Positions 46,079 through 55,553 of a stretch of 64,000 bases of DNA are shown piece by piece. A program made the position numbers and the translations under genes. The stretch is from Gemmatales bacterium (GTDB taxonomy: Bacteria; Planctomycetota; Planctomycetia; Gemmatales; Gemmataceae). The stretch covers positions 124,001 to 188,000 of the forward strand of contig BPJP01000001.1 of assembly GCA_026004675.1 (NCBI GenBank). The letters are read 5' to 3'. Position 1 is the first letter of the stretch. Every line of letters starts with the position of its first letter. The notes below the pieces were generated by a model. That model ran no database searches, was not told the origin of the DNA, and saw nothing but the letters and a program-made list of their open reading frames with translations.

Positions 46079-48886
46079 ATGAAGCCGGATTCCAAGCACA
46101 CGCACGACGCGTCGTTACCTTCACGTCTATTGATGGCTCTTGTGGCCGGTGTAAGCCGGGCGCCGTGGCTTGTCCTGGTGTGTGCGCTGATTTTGTGCAG
46201 CTTGTCTGTTTATCTCGCTCTCACCAGGCTTGAATACCACACGCAACGCCAAGACCTGGCCAATCCCAACAACGAATACCAAAAACGCTGGCGCCGCTAT
46301 GTCGCCGAGTTCGGTGACGACGATGACATCGTCGTCGTTGTAAAGGGTTCGGATAAAAAGCGCATGAAGCAAGCGCTGGAGACTCTGGCCAAAGAAGTCG
46401 CCGCCCAACCCGAGCACTTCGACCGCTTGTTCTATAAGGTCGACCTCAGGCACCTCCGCGATCGCGCTTTACTCTATCTCAACAGTGAACAAATCAGCCA
46501 GATCCAGGACACCTTGCGCAGCATGAGCATGCTGTTGGAGCCGCCCCTCGTTGCTCGCATCGATCCGTTGATCGGCTGGAAATCACTGACACTGTTGCAA
46601 CTGTTTCACGAAGCTCGTATCCGTGCCGGCAAGATCGTTCCAGGAAAACCTTTGTCGGAAAAAGACCGCCAGTTCCTTGTGCAATTGGAGTCGATCGCCC
46701 GGTCGGCAGGCGATTTCCTCAGCGATGCGAAATCCTATCGCAATCCCTGGCTGCCCGTCGCCCCGGCATTGACAGAGAAGCGCCAGGGGAGCGAACTCCC
46801 TCTGCACGCACCGCAATACTTTTTCAGCGAAGACGAATCGCTGGCTTTCTTGCTCGCTCGTCCAGCCAAGAATCTGGCTTCCTTTGCCGAGTCGAAAGAG
46901 AGTGCGTCTGCCATTCGTCGCATCATCTCCCGCGTTTCCGCGAACTATCCCGATCTTCAGATCGGCTTGACTGGCCTACCCATCCTCGAAACCGACGAGA
47001 TGCTGGCTTCGCAGGAAGATACGAAGATCGCCTCGGTTCTGGCCTTGGCTGGTGTCGCTCTGCTTTACCTGATCATGTTCCGCTCGTGGCGATCGCCGTT
47101 GCTGACTGTCACCACGCTGCTCGTCGGGACAGTCCTGGCGTTGGGCTTTCTAACGCTGACAGTCGGGCACTTGAACATTCTGTCCGCGACTTTTGCCGTG
47201 ATGTTGATCGGCATGGGCGATTACGGCGTATTGTGGATCACGCATTACGAAGAAATCCGCAAGCGAAACGGAGAAGTTGGTGCGGCGCTGAAAGAGACCG
47301 CCGGGGCTGTTGGTCCAAGCATTCTCACAGCAGCGATCACGACCGCCCTGGCTTTTTACGCGGCTACCCTGGCCGATTTCCGCGCTGTCGCCGAATTGGG
47401 TTGGATTGCCGGAAGCGGTGTGCTCCTTTGCGCCCTTTCCTGCTTCACGGTCATGCCGGCAATGCTGACCATCCTGGACGGACACTCCACGCCAACAGAT
47501 TCCCGGCGACCGGCATGTGGCTCTTCGCCGCCGGAACGCGTTTGGCTGCCGGCGTTGATGAATCGTCCCGGTTGGGTGATAGCCGCAGGCATTGGACTCT
47601 GCGCCGTGCTGGTGGTCTACGCCTTCGACGTCTATTACGATCATAACCTCTTGCATCTGCAAGCGCGTGATTTGGAATCCGTCCAATGGGAACAGACCCT
47701 CATTCGCCATACGGCTGGAGCGAGTTGGCACGCACTCAGCTATACCTCGACACGCGAAGGAGCTTTGGAACTCAAAGCGCGTTATGAAAAGCTGCCGGTC
47801 GTCAGCCGGGTGGTCGAAGTGGCTTCGATGATCCCGGGAGACCAGCCAGATAAGCTAGAAAGGCTGCGCGATATCCAAAGTCGGCTTCGCTTTTTGCCCG
47901 AACGGGGAAAACCGATCCCGCACAGTTTGCCGGCCGTTCGGCATCTTCGTACGGAAGTCGACTGCCTGGTCGGCTCGCTCCAGCCTTTGGCGGACGCCAG
48001 TCCCAGACAAAACGATCGCATGGTCTTGACGGAGTTGCGGCACAGCTTACTCACCTTGCGCGATCATCTGGACGTGGACTCCGCCGATTCATTACGACTT
48101 TATGAACAAAGACTGGCTGGCGATCTGGTGGAACAGCTTCATCGATTGCGCGACGTGGCTGTTCCGAAAGAGATCACCATCGCGGATTTGCCCAAGCCGT
48201 TGCGTGAACGCTACATTGGCAAGAGCGGCAAATGGCTCTTGCGTATTTTCGGCAAAGCCAACCTCTGGGAATACGAACCGCTCGTTCATTTCGTGGAAGA
48301 AATCCAAGCCGTCGATCCGGAAGCGACGGGCAAGCCCTTTACCACCCTGGCTGGACTGCGTGGCATGAAGGAAGGATTTCAGTGGGCTGGTTTGTACGCC
48401 CTTCTCGCCATCCTGGTGGTATTGCTCGCCGACTTCCACCATCCGCGGCTCATGCTGGCCGCTTTGACGCCACTCGCTTTGGGTGTCGTCATGTGTCTGG
48501 GAATCATGGGCTGGTGGGGATTGCCTCTCAATCCCGCCAACATGATCGCCTTTCCGTTGATCCTCGGAGTGGGAATCGATCATGGCGTTCATGTCTTGCA
48601 TGATTATCTGTCCTGGCGCGGTCAGGGACGCCCCTATGCTTTGAGTTACGCTACGGGGCGAGGTATCATGGTTGCGGCCCTGACGACGATCCTGGGATTT
48701 GGTACACTCATGATTTCCCGCCATCGCGGGTTGTTCGGACTAGGCTTCACCCTGACGTTGGGCATCGGCTGCTGCATGATTGCCGCTCTTGTCTTCCTGC
48801 CCGCCGTCTTACGCTTGATGAGCAGCCACGAAGACACCGTCAGCCAGATGCCTCCCGCTGCCGAAGCGCCCAAGCAAGCCGCATAA
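46079..48886 (+). CDS. RND-superfamily (MMPL-type) transporter, HpnN-like
   Basis: 935 residues. The first helix (about 26-48) is followed by a large periplasmic domain (about 50-320), a block of five or six helices (LALAGVALLYLIMFRSWRSPLLT, LIGMGDYGVLWITHYEE), a second periplasmic domain (about 490-770) and a second helix block (YALLAILVVLLADFHHPRLML, LGVGIDHGVHVLHDYL). The internal GxxxDYGV / GIDHGVH signatures are those of MMPL/RND proteins driven by the proton gradient. The segment FYKVDLRHLRDRALLYL resembles the hopanoid transporter HpnN, so a lipid substrate is possible but no hopanoid genes are near. The flavin reductase gene follows after four bases. Confidence 0.88.
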   Translation: MKPDSKHTHDASLPSRLLMALVAGVSRAPWLVLVCALILCSLSVYLALTRLEYHTQRQDLANPNNEYQKRWRRYVAEFGDDDDIVVVVKGSDKKRMKQALETLAKEVAAQPEHFDRLFYKVDLRHLRDRALLYLNSEQISQIQDTLRSMSMLLEPPLVARIDPLIGWKSLTLLQLFHEARIRAGKIVPGKPLSEKDRQFLVQLESIARSAGDFLSDAKSYRNPWLPVAPALTEKRQGSELPLHAPQYFFSEDESLAFLLARPAKNLASFAESKESASAIRRIISRVSANYPDLQIGLTGLPILETDEMLASQEDTKIASVLALAGVALLYLIMFRSWRSPLLTVTTLLVGTVLALGFLTLTVGHLNILSATFAVMLIGMGDYGVLWITHYEEIRKRNGEVGAALKETAGAVGPSILTAAITTALAFYAATLADFRAVAELGWIAGSGVLLCALSCFTVMPAMLTILDGHSTPTDSRRPACGSSPPERVWLPALMNRPGWVIAAGIGLCAVLVVYAFDVYYDHNLLHLQARDLESVQWEQTLIRHTAGASWHALSYTSTREGALELKARYEKLPVVSRVVEVASMIPGDQPDKLERLRDIQSRLRFLPERGKPIPHSLPAVRHLRTEVDCLVGSLQPLADASPRQNDRMVLTELRHSLLTLRDHLDVDSADSLRLYEQRLAGDLVEQLHRLRDVAVPKEITIADLPKPLRERYIGKSGKWLLRIFGKANLWEYEPLVHFVEEIQAVDPEATGKPFTTLAGLRGMKEGFQWAGLYALLAILVVLLADFHHPRLMLAALTPLALGVVMCLGIMGWWGLPLNPANMIAFPLILGVGIDHGVHVLHDYLSWRGQGRPYALSYATGRGIMVAALTTILGFGTLMISRHRGLFGLGFTLTLGIGCCMIAALVFLPAVLRLMSSHEDTVSQMPPAAEAPKQAA

Positions 48887-48890
48887 CACC

Positions 48891-49457
48891 ATGAACGACA
48901 TCGTCTCTCTCCTGGCCAGCACTCTCCAGCGCGAACTCTGGATCGTTACTGCGCAGCATGCGTCACGGCGCGGGGGGCTTGTTGCCACCTTTGTCAACCA
49001 AGCCTCGATCGTCCCACAAATGCCGCGCATGGTCATCGGTCTCGCCAACCATCATTTCACCCGAGAACTTGTCGAAGCGAGCAGCTGTTTCGCCTTGCAC
49101 CTCATTTCGGAACAACAACTCGACTGGGTCTGGCACTTCGGCCTGAAAAAAGGACGTCAGGAAGACAAACTGCTCGGTTTCCCCTGCCGAGCTGGGCGGA
49201 CGAACAGCCCGATCATCGAAGGCACATTAGGTTACTTGGATTGCAAAGTTGAAGCCAGTCTCCCGATCGGCGACCGCACGCTGTACGTTGGCGAAGTGGT
49301 GGATGCTTCCTTGAACCTGAATCAAGCCCCTTTGACATCGCAACGCATGCTCGCACTGGCTCCCGACGCTGTCCGCCGGCAGCTTGCCGAGCAGATGCAG
49401 CAGGATATTGCCATTGACGAGGAAGCCATTCGCATTTGGAGGCAAAAGCGCGCTTGA
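48891..49457 (+). CDS. Flavin reductase-like FMN-binding protein
   Basis: 188 residues, the full length of a flavin reductase domain. The conserved blocks are ELWIVTAQHASRRGGLVATFVNQASI, PRMVIGLANHHFTRELV, SSCFALHLISEQQ, LGYLDCKVEASLPIGDRTLYVGEVVDA. Proteins of this family bind FMN and reduce free flavin with NAD(P)H, or serve as a reductase component for a monooxygenase. It begins four bases after the transporter gene, so it is cotranscribed with it, but no oxygenase partner is visible in the window. Confidence 0.87.
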   Translation: MNDIVSLLASTLQRELWIVTAQHASRRGGLVATFVNQASIVPQMPRMVIGLANHHFTRELVEASSCFALHLISEQQLDWVWHFGLKKGRQEDKLLGFPCRAGRTNSPIIEGTLGYLDCKVEASLPIGDRTLYVGEVVDASLNLNQAPLTSQRMLALAPDAVRRQLAEQMQQDIAIDEEAIRIWRQKRA

Positions 49458-49730
49458 CGGGCCTCATCTCGCCAGGTGCATCCTCGGTTGAACCGGACGA
49501 TTCAAAACTGGCATCCTCCGCGATATCCCTTCCGTCAAGCCGCCGTCGTATCTGTGGCTTGAAACCCCAAAAACCAGAGATTTGCCGAATCGCCATTCTC
49601 GCGTTTTCTTGACCACGAATCTCGCCTTGACACAACTTCCCCTTTTCTGTCATTTATCCTTGCTTCGCTAAACCAAAAGCTTGTTACGAAACCAGGAGCG
49701 GCAACGGACTGCCCTATTCGAGGTCAAGGA

Positions 49731-50822
49731 ATGAACCGAAGTGCACGCATCTTTGTGGCCGGAGGCCAAACTCTGATCGGTGCCGCTCTGCTCCGCCGAC
49801 TGAGGCTCTTGGGTTATACCCGCCTCGTTGGCGAACCTCCCTTCGAGCCTAATTTGTGTCGCGCCGAAGATGTGGAAGAGTTTTTCGCCTCGGTTCGGCC
49901 CGAATACGTCTTTCTGGCGGCTGGACTCTCTGGCGGGATCGGTTTGAACTGGCGCCAACCCGCTGACTTGATGCTTGACAACCTCCTGGTGGCGGCAAAC
50001 GTCATTCCTGCTTGCCACCGCTTTGGCGTGACCAAACTACTCTATCTGGGCAGTTCCTGCAGTTATCCGAAGCATGCACCCCAGCCGATGGCAGTCGAAT
50101 CGCTTTTGGCGGGCGCGCTCGAGCCGACCAGTGAAGCCTATGCGACCGCCAAACTCGCAGGCTGGAAGTTGTGTCAGGCATTTCGACAACAATATGGCGA
50201 CTGCTTCATAACGGGGATCCCGGCCAACGCCTTCGGACCGCACGATGACTTTTCATCCGAAAACGGCCATGTCATTCCCGCTCTGATGCGCCGAACCTAC
50301 CAGGCGACACAGGACGGCGATGCGGTGTTGACGGTTTGGGGCAGCGGCACAGCGTGCCGTGAATTCATTTATGCCGACGACCTCGCCGATGCCTGCATCA
50401 CCGTTATGCGTCACTATAACGGCGAGATGCCGATCAACCTCGGCAGCGGCATGGTGTTGACGATTGCTGAAGTCGCCAAAGAAATCATCGACGTGGTCGG
50501 ATTTCCAGGCAAGCTGGAGTTCGACCGGAGCCAGCCCGACGGCATGCCATGGAAAGCGTTGGATTCCTCGGCGCTGTTTCGTCTTGGCTGGAGGCCGAAA
50601 ACGCCGTTTCGAGCGGCCCTCGTTTCCACCTACCAGTGGTTTTTGCATCACGTCCTCAAGGAAGGGAACGGTCATGTACGAGCGACTATATCGGAAGCTC
50701 TATCGGATTCGGCGGGTGGAGGAGGAGATTGCCCGCGTCTATCCGAGCGACTGCATCAAAAGTCCGATTCATCTTTCCATCGGCCAGGAAGCAGTGTCGG
50801 TGGGAGTCTGCGAAGCGCTTGA
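49731..50822 (+). CDS. GDP-fucose synthase/ColC-like NAD-dependent epimerase-reductase
   Basis: Short-chain dehydrogenase of the extended type, 363 residues as read. The Rossmann start is IFVAGGQTLIGAAL, and the family-specific LYLGSSCSYPKHAPQPM with the catalytic Tyr-x-x-x-Lys in YATAKLAGWKLC identifies the GDP-L-fucose synthase branch. ANAFGPHDDF and GSGTACREFIYADDLADA follow. Related ColC acts after the dehydrase ColD in GDP-colitose synthesis, and a ColD-like dehydrase is three genes downstream. Homology stops near residue 315; the last 49 residues (Ser/Gly/Arg-rich) overlap the E1-alpha gene by 149 bases and are probably not conserved. It heads the sugar operon. Confidence 0.85.
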   Translation: MNRSARIFVAGGQTLIGAALLRRLRLLGYTRLVGEPPFEPNLCRAEDVEEFFASVRPEYVFLAAGLSGGIGLNWRQPADLMLDNLLVAANVIPACHRFGVTKLLYLGSSCSYPKHAPQPMAVESLLAGALEPTSEAYATAKLAGWKLCQAFRQQYGDCFITGIPANAFGPHDDFSSENGHVIPALMRRTYQATQDGDAVLTVWGSGTACREFIYADDLADACITVMRHYNGEMPINLGSGMVLTIAEVAKEIIDVVGFPGKLEFDRSQPDGMPWKALDSSALFRLGWRPKTPFRAALVSTYQWFLHHVLKEGNGHVRATISEALSDSAGGGGDCPRLSERLHQKSDSSFHRPGSSVGGSLRSA

Positions 50823-51633
50823 ACCAGGCGACGTGGTCTTCGGCTATTACCGCTGTCATGCACTTTATCTCGCCAAGGGGGGCGATCTGCGGGCACTGGT
50901 AGCGGAATTATTCGGCAAAGCCACGGGATGCACGAAAGGGAAAGGGGGGTCGATGCATCTGATCGACGCCCGCCGAGGCGTCATGGGGGCATCGGCCATA
51001 GTCGGCACGACGATCGCCAATGCGGTCGGCTATGCCTATGCACAAAAGTATTGTCGGCGACCGAATATTGTTGCTTGTTTCTTTGGCGACGGCGCTACCG
51101 AGGAAGGCGTCTTTGCCGAGAGCCTCAACTTTGCCGTTCTCAAAAAACTGCCGATCCTGTTCGTCTGCGAAAACAACTTTTACGCCATCCATACACACCA
51201 GAATAAACGCCAGGGCTTGCCGGACATTCGTGCCCGGGCACAAGCCTTTGGCATGCGTGCGGAACGGCTGGATGGCAACGATATCTTCGAACTTTGTCGT
51301 TGCTCTGCCGATGCCGTCCGGAGCATTCGCGCCGGTCAAGGCCCCAGATTTTTAGAGGTGACCACCTATCGCTGGCGCGAACACGTCGGCCCGGGCTGTG
51401 ATTACCACCTTGGCTACCGCAGTGAAGCGGAAGCCCAGCCCTGGCAGGACGCGGACCCTCTCCGCCGACTGGCTCGACTGATCGATGACCAGCACCGACG
51501 CGAAATGGAAAACGAAGTCGAACAGGAAATCGCCGACGCCTTCGCTTTCGCGGAACAAAGCGAATTTCCCTCAGCGACCGAACTTTATACCGACGTCTTC
51601 AAGGAGGAAGCCCATGCCGCAGCCGGTGCTTGA
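50674..51633 (+). CDS. Thiamine-diphosphate E1 enzyme, alpha subunit (PDH/acetoin dehydrogenase type)
   Basis: 319 residues from ATG 50674, which has AAGGA upstream. It matches the alpha subunit of pyruvate/acetoin dehydrogenase E1: LYRIRRVEEEIARVYPSDCIKSPIHLSIGQEAV, YYRCHALYLAKGGDL, GKGGSMHLIDARRGVMG, and the thiamine-diphosphate motif GDGATEEGVFAESLNFAVLKKLPILFVCENN. The usual phosphorylation loop and the lipoyl partner genes (E2, E3) are absent. In a sugar operon it more likely transfers a two-carbon unit to a ketosugar than feeds the citric acid cycle, as proposed for the AviB1/AviB2 pair of avilamycin synthesis. It overlaps the beta gene by 20 bases. Confidence 0.88.
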   Translation: MYERLYRKLYRIRRVEEEIARVYPSDCIKSPIHLSIGQEAVSVGVCEALEPGDVVFGYYRCHALYLAKGGDLRALVAELFGKATGCTKGKGGSMHLIDARRGVMGASAIVGTTIANAVGYAYAQKYCRRPNIVACFFGDGATEEGVFAESLNFAVLKKLPILFVCENNFYAIHTHQNKRQGLPDIRARAQAFGMRAERLDGNDIFELCRCSADAVRSIRAGQGPRFLEVTTYRWREHVGPGCDYHLGYRSEAEAQPWQDADPLRRLARLIDDQHRREMENEVEQEIADAFAFAEQSEFPSATELYTDVFKEEAHAAAGA

Positions 51634-52705
51634 CTCTGCCAGCCGATCGGCGACCAGCAGCCATCGAATCCTGTCCTATGTCGACGCAGTCCGCGAAGCC
51701 ACCGACCTCGAAATGGCTTGCGATCCTGCTGTCATCGTTTTTGGGCTCGATGTCGATGATCCGAAAGCGATCCAGGGAACGGTTCGCGGTTTGCTGGAAA
51801 AGTATGGTCCGGAGCGGGTGTTCGGCACGCCTCTTTCCGAAGATGCCATGACTGGTACCGCTGTCGGCATGGCGCTGGCTGGGCTGCGTCCCATCCATGT
51901 GCATATTCGCATGGATTTTCTGATGCTCGCGATGAACCAACTAGTCAACGTCGCTGCCAAGTGCCGCTACATGTACGGCGGACAAGTGCATGTTCCCCTC
52001 GTCGTGCGAGCCATGATCGGGAAGAGCTGGGGACAGGGGGCACAGCATTCTCAGGGCCTGCATAGCTTTTTCATGCACGTTCCCGGTTTGAAGGTCGTGG
52101 CTCCCTCCACGCCGTACGATGCCAAGGGCTGCCTCAGTGCCGCCGTGCGCGATGACGACCCCGTCATTTATGTCGAACATCGACTGCTGCACTTTCAATC
52201 CGGACCGGTTCCCCCCGAACGCTATCAGGTTTGGCCCGGCAAAGCTCGCATCACGGCCAAGGGAAACGACCTGACAATCGTTGGCATCTCTTATATGCAG
52301 ATCGAATGCCTTCGGGCGCAGCGCCTGCTGGCTCGAATCGGCATCCATGCCGAAGTTATCGATCCCATCTGGCTGAGCCCGCTCGACATCGACACGATCG
52401 CTGCTTCGGTCGAAAAGACAGGACGGCTTCTCGTCGTTGATAACGGCTGGACGAATTGCGGTGCCGCCGCCGAGATCGTGGCTCAGATCGGTGAAAAACT
52501 GGCTCCCCTTCGCGATCTGCGTCTGAAACGGATGGGCTTCGCTCCGGTCACCTGCCCGACGACACCCGCATTGGAAGAATTGTTTTATCCCAATGCCCGC
52601 ACCATTGCCGCCCAAGCACGCAACCTCGTTGAAGGTGCCGAAACCGGCTGGCTTCCTGAAATTCCGGAAGAATTGCAAACAACCGCTTTCAAAGGACCGT
52701 TCTAA
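51614..52705 (+). CDS. Thiamine-diphosphate E1 enzyme, beta subunit (transketolase-like)
   Basis: 363 residues from ATG 51614, directly behind AAGGAGGAAGCCC inside the end of the alpha gene. The transketolase pyrimidine-binding domain (about 15-190; FGTPLSEDAMTGTAVGMALAG with the Glu that activates thiamine, then FMHVPGLKVVAPSTPYDAKG) is followed by the C-terminal domain (about 220-340; LTIVGISYMQIECLRA, GRLLVVDNGWTNCGAAAEIV). The stop and the next start overlap as TAATG. Together with the alpha subunit it forms a complete alpha2beta2 decarboxylating enzyme without E2/E3, so it should release or transfer the activated aldehyde to an unusual acceptor. Confidence 0.88.
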   Translation: MPQPVLDSASRSATSSHRILSYVDAVREATDLEMACDPAVIVFGLDVDDPKAIQGTVRGLLEKYGPERVFGTPLSEDAMTGTAVGMALAGLRPIHVHIRMDFLMLAMNQLVNVAAKCRYMYGGQVHVPLVVRAMIGKSWGQGAQHSQGLHSFFMHVPGLKVVAPSTPYDAKGCLSAAVRDDDPVIYVEHRLLHFQSGPVPPERYQVWPGKARITAKGNDLTIVGISYMQIECLRAQRLLARIGIHAEVIDPIWLSPLDIDTIAASVEKTGRLLVVDNGWTNCGAAAEIVAQIGEKLAPLRDLRLKRMGFAPVTCPTTPALEELFYPNARTIAAQARNLVEGAETGWLPEIPEELQTTAFKGPF

Positions 52706-55551
52706 TGCACCGAGCAACCACGACCGCCGGCCTGGATTGGCCGCTGATGCAGAATAATCTTTCACGCGACGATCTCGACGCCGTTTGCCAATTCCTGAAA
52801 CAAGACGATCCCGTTCTCACTCAGGGAGCGAACGTCCGCGCTTTTGAAGAGGAATGGTCTGCGTGGCTCGGCGTTCGACATAGCGTGCTGGTCAATTCCG
52901 GCTCGTCCGCCAACCTGTTGACGATCGCTGCGTTGAAAGAACTCTACGGTTCAGGGGGCGAGATCATCGTTCCTCCGTTGACATGGGTTTCGGACATCGC
53001 CGCTGTCTTGCATTGCGGTTTCGAGCCGGTTTTTGTCGACATCGATCGCCGAACGTTGGGGATGGACAATCAGCGAATCCTGGAGAAAATCACGTCACGA
53101 ACCCGGGCCGTCTTTCTGACGCATGTCCTGGGCTATAATGCACTGAGCCAGGAACTGCTCGACGCTTTACAAGCCCGCGGCATCATCCTGCTCGAAGACG
53201 TGTGCGAGGCACACGGGGCGACCTTCGCCGGTAGCAAGCTCGGGACCTTCGGCCTCGCCGCCAACTTCTCGTTCTACTACGCCCATCATCTCACCACCAT
53301 CGAAGGGGGCATGATTTCGACCAACGACACGCAGTTTTATGAAACGTTGCGCATGCTTCGCGGCCACGGTCTGGTTCGCGAACTGGATTCCCCCTCTTAT
53401 CGCCGGTCGTTTGCCGACGACTATCCCGATTTGAACCCGGAATTCATCTTCGCTTTTCCCGCCTACAACGTCCGCAGCACAGAGATCAACGCGATTCTCG
53501 GCCGGCAACAACTCAAACGACTCGATGAGAATATCCGCCGCCGGAATGAAAACCTTCGGGTTTTCCTGCAAAATCTCGATCCCGAGACGTATCAAACCGA
53601 CTTTGACACGCGCGGTTGCAGCAACTATGCCTTTACGCTCGTCCTGAAGAATCCGGACCACGCTTTGTGCGATCGAGTCATGGCCGTTTTACGAGAGCAT
53701 GGGGTGGAATATCGCCGCGGGTTGTCCGGCGGAGGCAACCAACTCCGGCAACCTTACTTGCGCCGGCGATTCGGCAACGACGCCTGGCGCGAATTTCCGC
53801 GCACGGACCATGTGCACTTTTTCGGCTTCTACATCGGCAACTTCCCATCGTTGCCGCACGACAAAATTCTCCAGCTGTGCCGCCTGTTGAATGACCTGAC
53901 AAAACGCCGGCAGAAGCCTTCAAGTCGACAAAGGGAAAGCGATAACCGCATCCAACCACCTCAGCAACACACGAGCCGGCGCCGGCGACATGAGGTCGAT
54001 CTCGTTTTGATCAATCCGAACAGCCGACGGCAAGTGTATCAGTCATTGGGAAACGATCTGGCCGCTGTGGAAAATCCAGTCTGGGCCGGTTTAATGGCAA
54101 CGTTTTGCCGGCGGCGCGGCTTGTCGGTGGCGATTCTCGATGCCGAAGCGGAGCAATGGTCCGCGGAAACGGTAGCGGAAATCGTGCGTGATCTCAATCC
54201 GGTCCTCGCAGCCGTGGTCGTCTATGGCCACCAGCCCTCCGCCTCGACACAAAACATGACGGGTGCCGGTCGGGTATGTACGGCCATCAAGAAACTGACC
54301 CCTGAACAACCCACACTACTCCTTGGCGGACACGTCGCTGCCTTGCCGGCGCAAACACTCGAAGAAGAATCTGCCGATTTTGTCGCCGCCGGCGAAGGAC
54401 TTGACACTTTGGTTTCCCTTGTCGAAGCCCTCAAGGCAAAGGAGCGGGACATTTCCAAAGTTCCCGGACTGTATTACCGGATGGCAGGCCGAATCGAACG
54501 AACGGTCGATCGGCCTTTGTTACGGAATCTCGATGAAGAAATGCCTGGCATTGCTTGGGACTTGCTGCCGATGCCGAAATACCGCGCCCACAACTGGCAT
54601 TGTCTGCAGGAAACGAGCAGACAACCCTATGCGGCCTTGTACACGACGCTTGGTTGCCCCTTTCGGTGTTCCTTTTGCTGTATCCAGGCTCCTTTCAAGA
54701 GCGGCGAACGGGCAGCGGGCTTGCATCCCTCGGCCAACAGCTATCGCTTCTGGAGCCCGCGACGAATTCTCGACGAAATCGATTTATTGGTGCAAAAGTT
54801 CGGCGTTCGACATATCAAAATCGCCGATGAAATGTTTGTCCTCAACCAGCGGCACGTCCAGGCTATTTGCGACGGCCTCATCGAACGCGATTACGGCTTG
54901 AATCTGTGGGCGTACACCCGCGTGGATACGATCAAAAACGGCTTGCTCGAAAAGCTGAAGGCCGCTGGTTTCAACTGGCTCGCCGTCGGCATCGAAGCAG
55001 GAGCCGCACGCGTCCGGGACAACGTCGACAAGAGTTTCGATCAGGAGGAGGTCTTTCGCACCATTGCCGATATCCGCGCTGCCGGCATCAACATCATCGG
55101 CAACTATATCTTCGGCTTGCCTGAAGACGACGCCGACACCATGCAGGCAACACTCGACTTAGCCATCGAATTGAATTGCGAGTTTGCCAATTTCTATTCG
55201 GCCATGGCCTATCCGGGTTCGCCTCTCTACGAAATGGCGAAACGAGCCGGGGTTCCCCTGCCGGCACAATGGACCGGCTACTCCCAGCATTCCCGCGACT
55301 GTCTCCCTTTGCCGACTCGTCATTTGCCGGCAAGGGAGGTTTTGCGCTTCCGCGACCAGGCTTTCCTCGCCTACTACACCAACGACCGCTACCTCGACAT
55401 GATCGCGCGACGGTTTGGTCCCGCTGCCGTCGCGCAAATCCGAAGCATGACTTCCCACCGTCTCGAACGCGATTTGTTGTCGGGAAAACTCAACGTGCCT
55501 GACGTTCTTTTCCCCAGACAGGTGTCCGATCCGGTCCTGGTCGGAGGCTGA
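52705..55551 (+). CDS. Fusion: ColD/AscC-like PLP sugar dehydrase plus B12-binding radical SAM protein
   Basis: 948 residues. Residues 1-400 are a DegT/DnrJ/EryC1 fold: PLTWVSDIAAVL, LLEDVCEAHGATFAGSKLGTFG, then SFYYAHHLTTIEGGMIS, where the PLP-binding Lys is replaced by His, the mark of 3-dehydrases such as ColD and AscC/RfbH. A basic linker (about 400-435) leads to a cobalamin-binding domain (DLVLINPNSRRQVYQSL, TLLLGGHVAALP) and a radical SAM core with TLGCPFRCSFCC (CxxxCxxC). The frame is open throughout with no internal start at the junction. Expected chemistry is 3-deoxygenation of a 4-keto sugar in the first half and a B12/SAM radical reaction, perhaps C-methylation, in the second. Confidence 0.85.
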   Translation: MHRATTTAGLDWPLMQNNLSRDDLDAVCQFLKQDDPVLTQGANVRAFEEEWSAWLGVRHSVLVNSGSSANLLTIAALKELYGSGGEIIVPPLTWVSDIAAVLHCGFEPVFVDIDRRTLGMDNQRILEKITSRTRAVFLTHVLGYNALSQELLDALQARGIILLEDVCEAHGATFAGSKLGTFGLAANFSFYYAHHLTTIEGGMISTNDTQFYETLRMLRGHGLVRELDSPSYRRSFADDYPDLNPEFIFAFPAYNVRSTEINAILGRQQLKRLDENIRRRNENLRVFLQNLDPETYQTDFDTRGCSNYAFTLVLKNPDHALCDRVMAVLREHGVEYRRGLSGGGNQLRQPYLRRRFGNDAWREFPRTDHVHFFGFYIGNFPSLPHDKILQLCRLLNDLTKRRQKPSSRQRESDNRIQPPQQHTSRRRRHEVDLVLINPNSRRQVYQSLGNDLAAVENPVWAGLMATFCRRRGLSVAILDAEAEQWSAETVAEIVRDLNPVLAAVVVYGHQPSASTQNMTGAGRVCTAIKKLTPEQPTLLLGGHVAALPAQTLEEESADFVAAGEGLDTLVSLVEALKAKERDISKVPGLYYRMAGRIERTVDRPLLRNLDEEMPGIAWDLLPMPKYRAHNWHCLQETSRQPYAALYTTLGCPFRCSFCCIQAPFKSGERAAGLHPSANSYRFWSPRRILDEIDLLVQKFGVRHIKIADEMFVLNQRHVQAICDGLIERDYGLNLWAYTRVDTIKNGLLEKLKAAGFNWLAVGIEAGAARVRDNVDKSFDQEEVFRTIADIRAAGINIIGNYIFGLPEDDADTMQATLDLAIELNCEFANFYSAMAYPGSPLYEMAKRAGVPLPAQWTGYSQHSRDCLPLPTRHLPAREVLRFRDQAFLAYYTNDRYLDMIARRFGPAAVAQIRSMTSHRLERDLLSGKLNVPDVLFPRQVSDPVLVGG

Positions 55552-55553
55552 GT

